A stretch of 64,000 nt of DNA from NCBI GenBank assembly GCA_963834945.1, contig CAWIDT010000009.1:248001-312000 (forward strand). The letters run 5' to 3'. A model generated the notes under the pieces. The model saw nothing but the letters and a program-made list of their open reading frames with translations. It made no database searches and was not told the DNA's origin. Numbering within the stretch: the first letter of the stretch is position 1; the number at the start of each line of letters is the position of its first letter. Both the position numbers and the translations under genes were made by a program. Source of the DNA: R-RK-3 sp963834945 (GTDB taxonomy: Bacteria > Pseudomonadota > Alphaproteobacteria > Rhizobiales > Rhodomicrobiaceae). Shown piece after piece: positions 1-9,515 of this stretch.

Positions 1-840
1 GCTGATCCCAGGCGGCATTGGGCGCTCATCGGCCAGCAGGAACGCGACGCGTGCTATGACAACAACGCCGCCGTTGCCGACAGCGCGGCGCATATCGAGG
101 CGCGCAACCGGCTTTCTACCGAGAGGCGCGCCAGGCCGGGCGCCTTGCTCGACCTCGCCTACGGGCCAGGAGAGCGCAACCGATGGGATCTCTATCCTGG
201 CGCAGCCGCAGCAGCGCCCTGTCTCATCTTCATCCATGGCGGCTATTGGCTGCGCAATTCGCGTGAGCAGTTCGCGATGCTGGCCGATGGCGTCGGCGCG
301 CATGGCTGGTCCGTCGCGATGCCGGGCTATACGCTGGCGCCCGAGGCGACGCTGACGCAGATCGCCGCCGAGATGCACACCGCGATGGATTGGCTGGCCG
401 CTTCCGGGCCGCAGCACGGCATCGGTGGACCGTTGATCGTCTCGGGCTGGTCGGCGGGAGCGCAGCTTGCGGCGCTGCTGCTGTCGCATCCGCATGTCGC
501 GGCGGGATTGGCGATCTCTGGCGTTTACGAGCTGGGGCCGATCCGCGACACGCAGTTGAACGAGCTGCTCCAGCTCACCGAGGACGAAGTGCGCCAGCTC
601 TCGCCGCTGCGGCTTCCCGCGACGCAAAAGCCGCTCGCCATCGCCTATGGCACGGCGGAACTGCCGCCCTTCGTGTGGGACGCGCGCCGCTTCCATGCCA
701 TGCGTTCCGCAGCGCACGCGCCAGGCCCGCTCGTGCCCATGGCGGGTGACGATCACTTCTCGATCCTGGACCATCTGCGCCGGCCGGACGGCGATCTGGT
801 CCGCCTCGCGCGCGGCCTCGCCGAGGGGCTGACGCGGTGA
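1..840 (+). CDS. Alpha/beta hydrolase, formamidase-like (5' end outside window)
   Basis: The frame is open from base 1, so the start lies upstream. The first visible residues (including YDNNAAVADSA) match the conserved N-terminal helix of this family, so an internal ATG at 145 is not the real start. The esterase/lipase fold is shown by HGGYW, the oxyanion loop typical of arylformamidase-like hydrolases, then the nucleophile elbow GWSAG and a late D/H pair in AGDDHFSI. The substrate cannot be read from sequence; a small amide or ester is likely. The TGA stop overlaps the GTG start of the next gene by 4 bases, so the two are translationally coupled, which suggests work in one pathway with the molybdenum oxidase. 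Confidence 0.85.
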   Translation, partial: ADPRRHWALIGQQERDACYDNNAAVADSAAHIEARNRLSTERRARPGALLDLAYGPGERNRWDLYPGAAAAAPCLIFIHGGYWLRNSREQFAMLADGVGAHGWSVAMPGYTLAPEATLTQIAAEMHTAMDWLAASGPQHGIGGPLIVSGWSAGAQLAALLLSHPHVAAGLAISGVYELGPIRDTQLNELLQLTEDEVRQLSPLRLPATQKPLAIAYGTAELPPFVWDARRFHAMRSAAHAPGPLVPMAGDDHFSILDHLRRPDGDLVRLARGLAEGLTR

Positions 841-2548
841 GGTTTCAACCCGGTGCGGACGGGCAGGGGGTTGGCGCACGTGTTCCGCGCAAGGAGGACG
901 ACAGCCTGATGCGCGGTCGCGGCCAGTTCGTCGCCGATATCCGCATGGCAGGCTTAAGGGATGTCGCTTTCGTGCGCAGCCCGCTGGCGCATGCCCGGAT
1001 TCGCGGCATTACCGTGCCCGACGCCCACCGCGCCGCAGTATTCACCGCCGCCGATCTGCAAGGGGTCGCGCCGATCCGTGCTGTGTCCGGATTGCGGGCT
1101 TTAAGGTTTCCGAACAGCCGGTGCTCGCGAGCGGCAAGGTGCGGCAGGCCGGTGAACTCGTTTGCATGTGCGTCGGGGCGACGCGTGCCGAAGCGGAAGA
1201 CATCGCCGCCAGCGTGCGGCTCGAACTCGACGAACTGCCGGCCGTCCAGGACATGCTGGCCGCCCGCCTTCCTGATGCGCCGCTCGTTCACGAGCATTGG
1301 GGCGACAATGTCTTTCTCGAAACCTTCATCGAAACCGGGTTCGAGGCCGCGCTCGACGCGCCGATCCGCGTCACGCGGGAAATTTCGACCGCGCGCCAAT
1401 GCATGGCGCCGCTAGAAGGCCGGGGCGTGGTCGCGACCTTCGACCACCGCCTCGATCAGCTCACGCTCTATACCGCGACGCAGATGCCGCATATCGTGCG
1501 CAACGGCCTCGCCGATTGTCTCGGCCTGCCGCAGGAGGCAATCCGCATCATCTCGCCCGATGTCGGCGGCGCCTTCGGCCATAAGGGCATTCTGCTGCCT
1601 GAGGAGGTCTGCCTCGGATGGTTGGCCCTGCGCTGCGGGCACCCTTTGCGCTGGATCGAAGACCGCCGCGAGCATCTGACTGCCAGCGCCAATTGCCGCG
1701 AGCACCATTACCGCATCACCGCCTATGCCGACCGCGACGGACGACTGCGCGGCATCGACTGCGAGGCGACGGTGGATTCCGGCGCCTATTCCTCCTATCC
1801 GTTCTCGGCCTGCCTGGAAGCGGCGCAAGTGGCCAGCATTCTGCCCGGCCCTTACGATTTTCCCGCCTATCGCTGCCGGACCTATTCCGTCGCGACCAAC
1901 AAATGCCCGATCCTGCCCTATCGCGGCGTGGCGAGGACCGGCGTGTGTTTCGCGCTCGAACTGGTGCTGGACGCCATCGCGCGCGAGGCGGGGATCGAGC
2001 CGGGCGAACTGCGGCTGAAGAACTTGGTCCGGCCCGAGCAGATGCCGTTCGACAACATCACGGCCAAGCATTTCGATAGCGGCGACTACCCGCAGGCGCT
2101 GCGCCGTGCCCTCGACGCCATCGGCATCGATGCGGTGCGGGAGCGCCAGCGATGTGGCGAGCCTGACGGCCGCCTGATCGGCGTCGGGCTCGCGATCTAT
2201 TGCGAGCAGGGCGCGCATGGCACTTCGGTCTATGCGGGCTGGGGCATTCCGATGGTGCCCGGACATGAGCAAGCCACGGCCCGGCTGACGCCTGACGGTG
2301 GGCTGGAGCTGCGGGTCGGCCTGCATTCCCACGGCCAGGGGCTGGAGACGACGCTCGCCCAGGTGGCGCAAGAAATATTGGGGATAGAGATCGGCCGCAT
2401 CCGCATTGTCCTCGGCGACACGGCGACGACGCCCTATTCCACCGGCACCTGGGGCTCGCGTGCCATGGTCATGGCTGGCGGCGCGGTAGCCGCGTCATGC
2501 CGCGAGCTCCACAGCCGGCGAAGCGTTGCCCGGTCGAGGTGGTCGTAA
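837..2548 (+). pseudogene. Xanthine dehydrogenase-family molybdopterin subunit, frameshifted and 3'-truncated
   Basis: Large molybdenum-hydroxylase subunit (xanthine/aldehyde/CO dehydrogenase superfamily). GTG at 837 overlaps the upstream stop. The N-terminal part (GRGQFVADI, FVRSPLAHARI) is in one frame; near 1093 a base seems missing (expected SGLPGFKVSE) and the protein continues in the next frame with VLASGKVR, DVGGAFGHKG and GTWGSRAMVMAGGAVAA. Family members are about 750-800 residues; here homology ends at about position 2510, some 200-250 residues early, and the frame closes after an unrelated tail. At that point it collides with the truncated end of a minus-strand metallo-hydrolase. 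No small FeS or FAD subunit is in the window. The truncation is either a real deletion/inversion or a chimeric assembly join. Confidence 0.8.
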
Positions 2549-2946
2549 TGATTGTGGGTGATCAGGACGGCATCGATCGGCGGCAGATCCGTAAACGCGA
2601 CGCCGGGGTCATTGACGCGTTTAGGGCCTGCCCAACTCAGGGGGCTGGCTCGCTCCGACCACATTGGATCGACCAGCAGGTTGGTGCCGGCAAGCTGGAT
2701 CAGCACGGTCGCATGGCCGACCATGGTGATGCTCAACCGGTCGGTGCGCGCAGCCGGCTTCGCCGCGGGCGCGTTCGGCACACGGCTTGGCCAGCGTGAG
2801 CGGCCTTCGCCAAACCGCCATCGTAGCAACCGAACCAGACTGCGGTCCGTGCTGGGCTGACCCGGATTGAAGAATCGCACGCCGTCAAAGTGATCGGACG
2901 ATGCTCCCGTGTAATATCGATTACGGGCCACTGTGCCGCCGTTCAC
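2434..2946 (-). pseudogene. MBL-fold metallo-hydrolase (NAPE-PLD-like), 3'-truncated
   Basis: Begins at a GTG (2946). The N-terminal signature NRYYTGASSDHFDG with FFNPG is typical of the beta-lactamase superfamily branch related to NAPE-hydrolysing phospholipase D and UlaG-like enzymes. The core follows: VGHATVLIQLAGTNLLVDP and the metal motif THNHYDHLD (HxHxDH). Homology stops just after DRATLRRL, at about 2505; the rest of the frame to 2434 is antisense to the molybdenum oxidase and is not real protein. Over half of a normal protein of about 330 residues is missing, including later metal ligands, so it cannot be functional as shown. Confidence 0.75.
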
Positions 2947-3243
2947 CGTCCACCGCCGAAGCCGTTTGCGTCACGTTCATTTGGTGCCTGAAGATGTTTG
3001 ATTATGTCCCGCTCGGCCATCATGCGCCGCCGCCATATCGCATTGCGTAAATATCGGCGCGGTCGAGCGCCTCCTCAAGCCGGTGGGATTCAAGGTCGCG
3101 ATCTCGCCTCAGGCGCGCCCATTTCATTCGAGGAGCAGGAATTGGCCCCTGCGCCCTTGCTTTCGCATCCGGCGAGAACAATTCTAATGAACCCAGGCAG
3201 TCCGAGCGTCCGATGTTAGCCGGCTGTCGCTTCCCTAACCAGA
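2947..3243. other. Intergenic, no supported gene
   Basis: This stretch lies between the truncated metallo-hydrolase and selO. A 73-residue open frame (2998-3219) has no recognisable motif and an Arg-rich composition typical of out-of-frame GC-rich DNA. It should hold the promoters of the two divergent genes, but I see no clear -35/-10 pair. It may be decayed coding sequence. Confidence 0.4.
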
Positions 3244-4728
3244 ATGCACATATCCGTGACCTTTTCCTTCGACAATAGCTATGCGCGCCTGCCCGACCGT
3301 TTCTTCGCGCGGATCATGCCGACCGTTGTGGCGGCTCCGCAGCTCGTGCGGCTGAACCGCGAGCTTGGGCTTCATCTCGGGCTCGATCCGGACTGGCTTG
3401 CCGGTCCGGAGGGCGTGGCGGTGCTTGCGGGCAACCGCATCGCGGACGGGGCGGAGCCTATCGCGACGGCCTATGCGGGACATCAGTTCGGCCACTTCGT
3501 GCCGCAACTGGGGGACGGGCGCGCGATCCTGCTTGGCGAAGTGATAGACCACGACGGGCGGCGCCGTGACATTCAGCTGAAAGGCGCGGGGCCGACGCCG
3601 TTCTCCCGCCGGGGAGACGGTCGCGCCGCGCTCGGGCCGGTGCTGCGGGAATATGTCGTCAGCGAAGCGATGGCGGCGCTCGGCATCCCGACCACGCGGG
3701 CGCTGGCGGCGGTCACGACCGGCGAGGCGGTCATGCGCGATCGGCCCCTTCCGGGCGCGGTCCTCGCGCGGGTTGCGTTGAGCCACATTCGGGTCGGCAC
3801 ATTCCAGTTCTTTGCGGCGCGCGGCGACACCGACGCGGTGCGCCTGCTCGCCGACCACGTCATCGCCCGGCATTACCCCCAGGCGGCGCAGGCCGAGCAC
3901 TCCTACCTGGCGCTTCTGAAGGCGGTAATCGGCGTGCAGGCCGAACTCGTGGCCGATTGGCTGCTCGTGGGTTTCATCCACGGCGTGATGAACACCGACA
4001 ACATGTCCATTGCCGGCGAAACCATCGACTACGGTCCGTGCGCCTTCATGGATGCCTATGATCCCGCAACGGTTTTCAGCTCCATCGACCGCCACGGGCG
4101 ATATGCGTATAGCCGGCAACCCGGCATTGCGCAGTGGAACCTGGCGCGGCTTGCGGAAACACTGTTGCCGCTCCTGTCCGACGACGCGGCGCAGGCCGTG
4201 AGCATGGCGCAGGACGCGCTCGCCGGCTTTGCGGGCCGATTTGAGACGCATCTGCATGCCGGGCTAAGCCGGAAACTCGGCCTGTTTACGCAGCGCGATG
4301 GCGACCCCGCGCTCGCGCAAGATCTGCTGAGCGCGATGGCCGAAAACCAGGCCGACTTCACCCTCGTCTTTCGGCGCCTGACCGAGGCGGCGGCCGATCC
4401 CGAGCGCGACGACGCCGTCCGTTCCTCGTTTGCCGATCCGTCGGCCTATGGTGTCTGGGCGGCACGCTGGCGGCAACGCCTCGGCGATGAACCGCAGGAC
4501 CGCGAAGCACGCCGCGCCGCGATGCGCGCCGTCAACCCGATGTATATTCCGCGCAATCACCGGGTCGAGGCCGTCATTGCCGCCGCCACGGAGCGGGGCG
4601 ATTTTGCTCCATTCGAAGAGCTTCTCGCGGTTCTGTCCAAGCCCTATGAGGACCAGCCGGCCTTCGCCCATTACGCCCAGCCGCCCGAGGCGGATGAGCG
4701 CGTCACCGAGACATTTTGCGGGACATGA
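3244..4728 (+). CDS. selO: Protein adenylyltransferase SelO (YdiU/UPF0061 family)
   Basis: SelO is a pseudokinase-fold enzyme that transfers AMP from ATP to Ser/Thr/Tyr side chains of proteins and is linked to the oxidative stress response. The 494-residue product is full length and shows the conserved N-terminus (FDNSYARLPDRFF), AYAGHQFGHFVPQLGDGRA, the nucleotide-binding stretch DIQLKGAGPTPFSRRGDGRA, and GVMNTDNMSIAGETIDYGP, which holds the catalytic Asn/Asp. It ends in FCGT; that C-terminal Cys aligns with the redox Cys/Sec of the family and is an ordinary TGC codon here. The frame is clean from start to stop, unlike the genes on both sides. Monocistronic as far as can be seen. Confidence 0.95.
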   Translation: MHISVTFSFDNSYARLPDRFFARIMPTVVAAPQLVRLNRELGLHLGLDPDWLAGPEGVAVLAGNRIADGAEPIATAYAGHQFGHFVPQLGDGRAILLGEVIDHDGRRRDIQLKGAGPTPFSRRGDGRAALGPVLREYVVSEAMAALGIPTTRALAAVTTGEAVMRDRPLPGAVLARVALSHIRVGTFQFFAARGDTDAVRLLADHVIARHYPQAAQAEHSYLALLKAVIGVQAELVADWLLVGFIHGVMNTDNMSIAGETIDYGPCAFMDAYDPATVFSSIDRHGRYAYSRQPGIAQWNLARLAETLLPLLSDDAAQAVSMAQDALAGFAGRFETHLHAGLSRKLGLFTQRDGDPALAQDLLSAMAENQADFTLVFRRLTEAAADPERDDAVRSSFADPSAYGVWAARWRQRLGDEPQDREARRAAMRAVNPMYIPRNHRVEAVIAAATERGDFAPFEELLAVLSKPYEDQPAFAHYAQPPEADERVTETFCGT

Positions 4729-4859
4729 CCGTTTTCGCGCTGTCCGCATTCTCCGGCAGCAACCTCCAACCGCGAAAAGGCTCTGCCAGGTTGTCGGCCG
4801 GAGTGTCGCCCATCCGTCTCTGGGATTGGAGCATGCCTCCCCCCTCGCGGCCTGGAACG

Positions 4860-6988
4860 TTACGTGAAGAGCAGCATGGCATTCTCGATGCCGGTGCGGG
4901 TGGGCGCTTCGTCGCCGCCTTTGGCGAGCAGCCGGCATTCGCAGCGCTCATGCAGCGGGCCGGCATGGCGCAGCATCGCCTCGCAAAAGGCGCGGGCGTC
5001 GGCGCCGGCAAAGCGCAGGCTCTTGGCCTTGGCGTTGGTGTAGTCGTCCACGCCCACCGCCACGATATAGAGCGTCCCGCGCCGGTCGAGATCGCCATGC
5101 CCGAGGAAGCGCAGCAGCAGCCCGCGCTCGGCGGTGCCGATGCGGTTGCGCGCGGTGATGCGGATGGCATTGTCGCCCTGCTCCAGCGGCACGGGCAGGG
5201 TTTTCTGCTGCGGCCGCTCGCCTGGCACGCCGATGAACAGCACATCCCGCGTCGCCACTTGCCGGCCGTTGACGGTGATGTCGTAGCCCTCCACCGGGTC
5301 GGGGTTCGCCGCCGCTTCGACGATGACGCTTGCGGGTGTGTAGGGCAGCGCCTCGCCATCCTCAGGCAGCAGGATGCGGAACTCCGGCGGGCGGCTGATG
5401 CGCAGGAGGTCGAGGATGCTGGCGGGCGCGTTCAGTTCGGCGAGCGCGGCCTTGGCGGAGCCAAGTTCGATAGTGCGGGCGACGATATCCGGGCGGAACA
5501 GTTTTCGCGAGAGCTGGGCGGCACGGACATAATCGGCCTCTTTGTCAGCCCCGCGATTGATCTGCCAGCCGATATGCTTGTCGCCGTCGAGGGAGGCGAT
5601 GTAATAGCCCTGCGGCGTCCACATCACCCATTCGCCGTCCCGGCCCTGGAACAGGGTGACGAGCAGTTCGCGCGTGGCGAGGTTCCACAGCCGCGCGGTC
5701 TGGTCGTCGGCGCCGGAAAGCAGGAAGCGGCCATCGGGCGAGGGCGCGACCGCCCAGACATCGCCCTCATGGCCGATGAAGGCGCCAAGCTTCTTGCCCT
5801 GGCGGTCATAGGCGGTGATGACGCCCCATGAGCCGCCGGAGATGATGGTTTCACCATCGGGGCTGAAGCTGTAGGCGCGGTGATCATGCCCATCGGTCGG
5901 GCCGCGCTCGATGGAGGCGAACACCTGTCCGTCCCGCTGGATGTCGAGAATGGCGTCACGGCCGTAATTCCCGCTCTTGCGGTGCTGGAGCGACCATTCG
6001 CCATGCGTGGCGCTCGCGCGCCGCCATTCCACGCCGGAATCTGCCAGCCCCTCACCCCGGCCCTCTCCCCCTGAGAGAGGGGGAGGCGTCGCGCCGTCCG
6101 TTCCCTCTCCCGTGGGGAGAGGATGGCGCGTCAGCGCCGGGTGAGGGGAGACGGCATCCGATATTGCATATGGGCGCGGCAAGGCATCCGCCGCCGATGG
6201 CAAAGTGAGGGCATGTTGCAGGGGGCCGCGATCATTGTGGGCTTGATAATCCGATGATTGCCCTCAGCCGATCCGCCGCCCATCGGCGGAGAAGCCGACG
6301 GCCCAGACCGCCTCCCCCTGCCCACCGAGGGTGAGCGGTTGGCCATCGGGGCCAGGGCGGCGCTGGCCGGGCTTCAGGCTTGTCCCCGGCCCCGATCGGG
6401 GATCCCAGATGTGGATCTCGTTATTGTCCCCACCGCCGGTCGCCGCCCAGCGCCCATCCGGGCTGATGGCGGTGGCGAGGACGATATTGTCATGGCCGCG
6501 ATATATGGTGCTTAGTGGCGGGCGCCGACACCTGTGCCGGACACGATCCGGTATCCCAGATGATCGCGGTGAAGTCGGCGCTCCCCGAAATCAGATGCCG
6601 GCCATCGGGCGAGAAGGTAAGGCCGCAGAACGACACTCGCATGGCCCTTGAGCAGCGCCACCAGCCGGCCCGAGGCGAAATCATAGAGGCGGATCGCGTC
6701 GCGGTCCTCAAGGCTGCCGCGCCGCCAGCCATTTACCATCAGGCGACAGCGCCATGGCGTAGATCTTGCCCGATCGCCAGCTGCAATCTCGCCGCGAATG
6801 GTGCGCACCGTCTTGCCGGTTGCCAGGTCCTACACCCGGATGGTCTTGTCAGCCGAAGCCGAGACGAGCTGCCGCCCATCCGGTGTGAAGGCGATGGCCT
6901 TGATCAGCGCCAGATGCCCGCCCGTGTCGAGCATCAGCACCGGCTCGCCCGCCGCTGCCCCGGCCCCGCTTTTGTCCTCAGCGCTCAT
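4860..6988 (-). pseudogene. WD40-repeat/caspase (peptidase C14) fusion, multiply disrupted and truncated
   Basis: Translation from ATG 6988 gives WD40 blades across several frames: AFTPDGRQLVSASADKTIRV, LTFSPDGRHLISGSADFTA, TAISPDGRWAATGGGDN, FSADGRRIG, then APSPDGRFLLSGADDQT and GEWVMWTPQGYY. A C-terminal caspase p20 start follows (LYIVAVGVDDY, LRFAGADARAF). The frame ends at 4860 before the His-Gly and Cys-containing segments, so the catalytic dyad is missing. Lesions: in-frame TAG at 6830-6832 and TGA at 6264-6266, both where WD40 alignment expects Trp, several frameshifts between 6500 and 6780, and an in-frame palindromic repeat at 6039-6152. Third of three genes behind a subtilase and a DUF1353 gene. 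Intact relatives are annotated as caspase-family proteins; some bacterial WD40/caspase genes belong to conflict or cell-death systems. Confidence 0.8.
6039..6152. repeat. REP-like palindromic element inserted in frame in the WD40-caspase gene
   Basis: Two hairpins (near 6061-6087, and 6103-6111 pairing with 6114-6122) are flanked by CCTCACCC and GGGTGAGG arms. The same family recurs at 27096-27198 and, as a single hairpin, at 51701-51718. Here it adds about 38 codons, read as residues such as HPLPTGEG and LSGGEGRGEG, between AISDA and SGVEWRRAS without breaking the frame. The translated repeat has no similarity to WD40 or caspase sequence. Confidence 0.8.
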
Positions 6989-7018
6989 GCCGCCACCCTA
7001 CCACGCGCCCGCTCCGCC

Positions 7019-7561
7019 TCAACCGCCCGCCCACAGCTTCTTGGCGATCCACGAATTCACCCCGGCATAGATGATCCGGAAGGTCGCCTCCGAGCGCGGG
7101 GTGACGCCGGTTTCCATCAGCGTCTTCAGCGCCTCGGCGATGGTGTCGCGCACATCGTCGAAGCTTTTCGCCGCGCCGGCATGGTGCCGGTCGAACTCCC
7201 AATCATGCACCAGGAAGGCGGGCACATGGCCCCAGGGCGACAGACCCTCCTTGGCCCAGAACCAGCGCGGTACCGAGCCGCCATCGGTGATCATCCGGCC
7301 CGGCTCGATCGCCTCGCCGGAGGCGCGGATGAAGCGGAACGGCGCGGCGGTGTCGGGGAGGTATTCGAACCAGTCCGGCCGCTCCCAGCGCAACAGAATG
7401 CGGCCCACATTCTCGAAGCGGCCGGCGGGCGTGCCGGCATAATCGGCGGCGATCAGATCGTCGATGATCCAGTCGCGGGTGCGCAGCTCGGCGCTGGGGG
7501 TGACGGTCTCGTCGACGCGCTCGCGGCGGGCGACCTTGGCGTCATAGGCGGGGTTGGACAT
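7019..7561 (-). CDS. DUF1353 family protein
   Basis: 180 residues, full length, with the family core DGGSVPRWFWAKEG and VHDWEFDRHH; the Asp/His pattern resembles a small hydrolase active site, but no activity is established to my knowledge. A strong AAAGGAGGA ribosome site sits 8 bases before ATG 7561. It lies 38 bases downstream of the subtilase stop and about 30 bases upstream of the WD40-caspase start, in the same direction, so the three probably form one transcript. DUF1353 proteins also occur in phages. No signal peptide. Function unknown. Confidence 0.8.
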   Translation of the reverse strand: MSNPAYDAKVARRERVDETVTPSAELRTRDWIIDDLIAADYAGTPAGRFENVGRILLRWERPDWFEYLPDTAAPFRFIRASGEAIEPGRMITDGGSVPRWFWAKEGLSPWGHVPAFLVHDWEFDRHHAGAAKSFDDVRDTIAEALKTLMETGVTPRSEATFRIIYAGVNSWIAKKLWAGG

Positions 7562-7599
7562 GGGAAGCGTCCTCCTTTGGCGATGGGTTTGCTGGGCGA

Positions 7600-8855
7600 T
7601 CAGACATCGGCGGCACCGGGCGCGCTGACGATGCCCCGGCCATTATCGTCGCGCGAGAAGGCGGTGAACACATCCCCGCGCGCGCGCCTTGGCCCGCAGC
7701 GTCGCCGCCACGTCGCTTGCCGAGGAGCGGCCGTCGCGGCTGCGCAGCGCCTCCCACCACAGCGCGGCGACGCCCGCCACATGCGGACAGGCCATGCTGG
7801 TGCCGCTCTTGAACGCCATGCCCCCGCCCGGCCGGGCCGAGGGGATGCGCACGCCCGGCGCGCACAGCATCGGCGCGGTGTTGGAGAAGAACGCGGTCTC
7901 CAGCTTGCCGTCCCGCTGGCCGAGCGCGCCGACCGAGATCATGCCCTCGGCGGCCGCCGGCACGGAGGCGGCGATGCGGATATCGGGGCGGATGCTCTCA
8001 TTGCCCGAGGCGGCGACGATCACCGTGCCGCTAATCTGGTGTGCGCGGGCGCGGACCATGTCCATCATGGCGTCGAACAAGCGCAGGCTGGCGGTGAATT
8101 CCACCAGTGTCGCCGAGGCGGCCTGGCGCGGGTTCCATCGCTGGGCAAGGCGGTCCTGGAAGACGCCGGGGAAGTCGAAGCCGATCGACATCGAGATCAC
8201 ATCGACGCGCGCGTTGATGGCCCAGGACAGCGCCTGAAACAGCGTCTCGGTGGTGCCGCGTCCGCGGTTGTCGAGCGCCTTGCCGATCAGCGCCTGCGTC
8301 ACGCCGCGCGCCACGCCGATCCGCGAGGCCCCGACAATCGCGGCCGAAGAGGGTGCCGGCGCAATGGGTGCCGTGGCCGTTGCCGTCCCATTCGGCGCCG
8401 GGGGAGGCGACCGGTTCGCCCTTCGCCACGCCGGAGGTGAAGTCGCGGCAGGTGAGGCTCACGCCCTGGAAGGCCGCATGGCCCGCATCGATGCCGGTGT
8501 CGAGCACGGCGACGCGCACACCCGCGCCGTTGAAGGGCGATGCGTCCGCGCCGATTGCGGCGATGCCCCAATTCGGGGTGCCGGCGGCGTCGGACTGGGC
8601 TTCGCCCTCCAGGGCGACGGGGGCGAGCAGGATGGTCGGCATCACCTCGCCGACGCCGCGCACCTCGGGCGCGCGGGTGGCGTCCTCGGCCTCATGCGCG
8701 GGCAGCGACACGGTCTCGACCGACGGCTCGGGCAGGGTGTCAGGCTGGAAGCTCTCGGCGGTGCGGGTGGGGCCGAAATCCTCCGCCGAGACGCCGCGCG
8801 CGCCGTTTCGGGCCGCGCCCTGGTTCAAATCGCGCAGAACGATGTATTTTTTCAT
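7600..8855 (-). CDS. S8 family (subtilisin-like) serine peptidase, two frameshifts
   Basis: Serine endopeptidase with the complete Asp-His-Ser triad in order: AVLDTGID, NGHGTHCAGT and SGTSMACPHVAG, plus the oxyanion Asn region AASGNES. About 410 residues. A GGAGC site precedes ATG 8855. There is no evident signal peptide, only an acidic N-terminal region of about 100 residues, so a cytoplasmic, possibly regulated, protease is plausible. Near 8335 an extra G (CGGGGCC, expected CGGGCC) shifts the frame between FGRDCRG and SRIGVARGVT; a second shift near 7680 separates AKARARG from DVFTAFSRDDNG. All catalytic residues survive if these are sequencing errors. The gene sits between a TPR gene fragment and DUF1353. 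Confidence 0.85.
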
Positions 8856-8923
8856 GGCAATGCTCCGTGATAAAAATCGATAGGCCGCGTGGCGGCGGGT
8901 GAAACGGCGCCCGGCGCGAGGCG

Positions 8924-9427
8924 TCAGCCCGCGTCCGGCGGCGGGAGCTGCGCCAGCAGCGCCTCCACATGCGCGACATACGGCGCCATGCCGAGCTTGC
9001 GATAGCCGTCCCGCGCCTCGGCGAGCAGCGCGCGCGCCGGCTCATGCGCGCCGTTGGCGGCGAGCAGGCTGCCCAGCTCTTCCGCCGTCGCGCAAATGGC
9101 ATCGAGCCGGGTGAGCTGTTTCGCGAGCTGGTAGGCCTGAGTCAGGTCTCCGAGCACGCTGTCGAACGCCGCCTGATCGGCGATGCCCTTGGCGATGCGG
9201 ATGCGTCCCGTCTTCAGCTTCACAGCGATGATGCCCTCGACATCGCCGAGCCGGTCATAGACCGGCAACTCCTCCTCCTGACGGATGCGCAATGCCTCAT
9301 CGAGATCGCCGCGGTGGACCAGAATATTGGCGATTTGGCCCATGGTGACCGCGCGCTCGCGCACATCGCCGAGCCGGTCAAACACCGCCCGATCAAGCGC
9401 ACACGAGCCTACCGCCTGCCCGGCGGC
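8924..9427 (-). pseudogene. Tetratricopeptide-repeat protein, C-terminal fragment
   Basis: The reading frame has no credible start: it opens after a stop at 9428-9430 and immediately enters repeat sequence (FDRLGDVRERAVTMGQIA, GDLDEALRIRQEEELPVYDR). The roughly 40-residue period of the GDLDEALRI...RLGDV repeats is typical of the TPR arrays in large bacterial STAND/NTPase-linked regulators. Only about three to four repeats and the C-terminus (LLAQLPPPDAG) remain. It ends 68 bases before the subtilase start on the same strand, so it was probably the upstream gene of that operon, and its N-terminal effector or NTPase part has been lost at the junction near 9430. Confidence 0.7.
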
Positions 9428-9515
9428 CTAACCCCGGCACACCATCCACCTGTCCGAGCGGAAACTGTCCGAACAACCGGGGCCACCACCGTCCGAATTT
9501 GTGGAGCCGCTTCTG

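Noticed and set aside
4690..4728. Selenocysteine at the C-terminus of SelO
   Set aside because: The codon is TGC (Cys), not TGA, and no SECIS-like hairpin is needed.
6515..8440. A 641-codon open frame on the plus strand
   Set aside because: It lies antisense to the WD40-caspase, DUF1353 and S8 protease genes, whose motifs are on the minus strand, and has no domain of its own.
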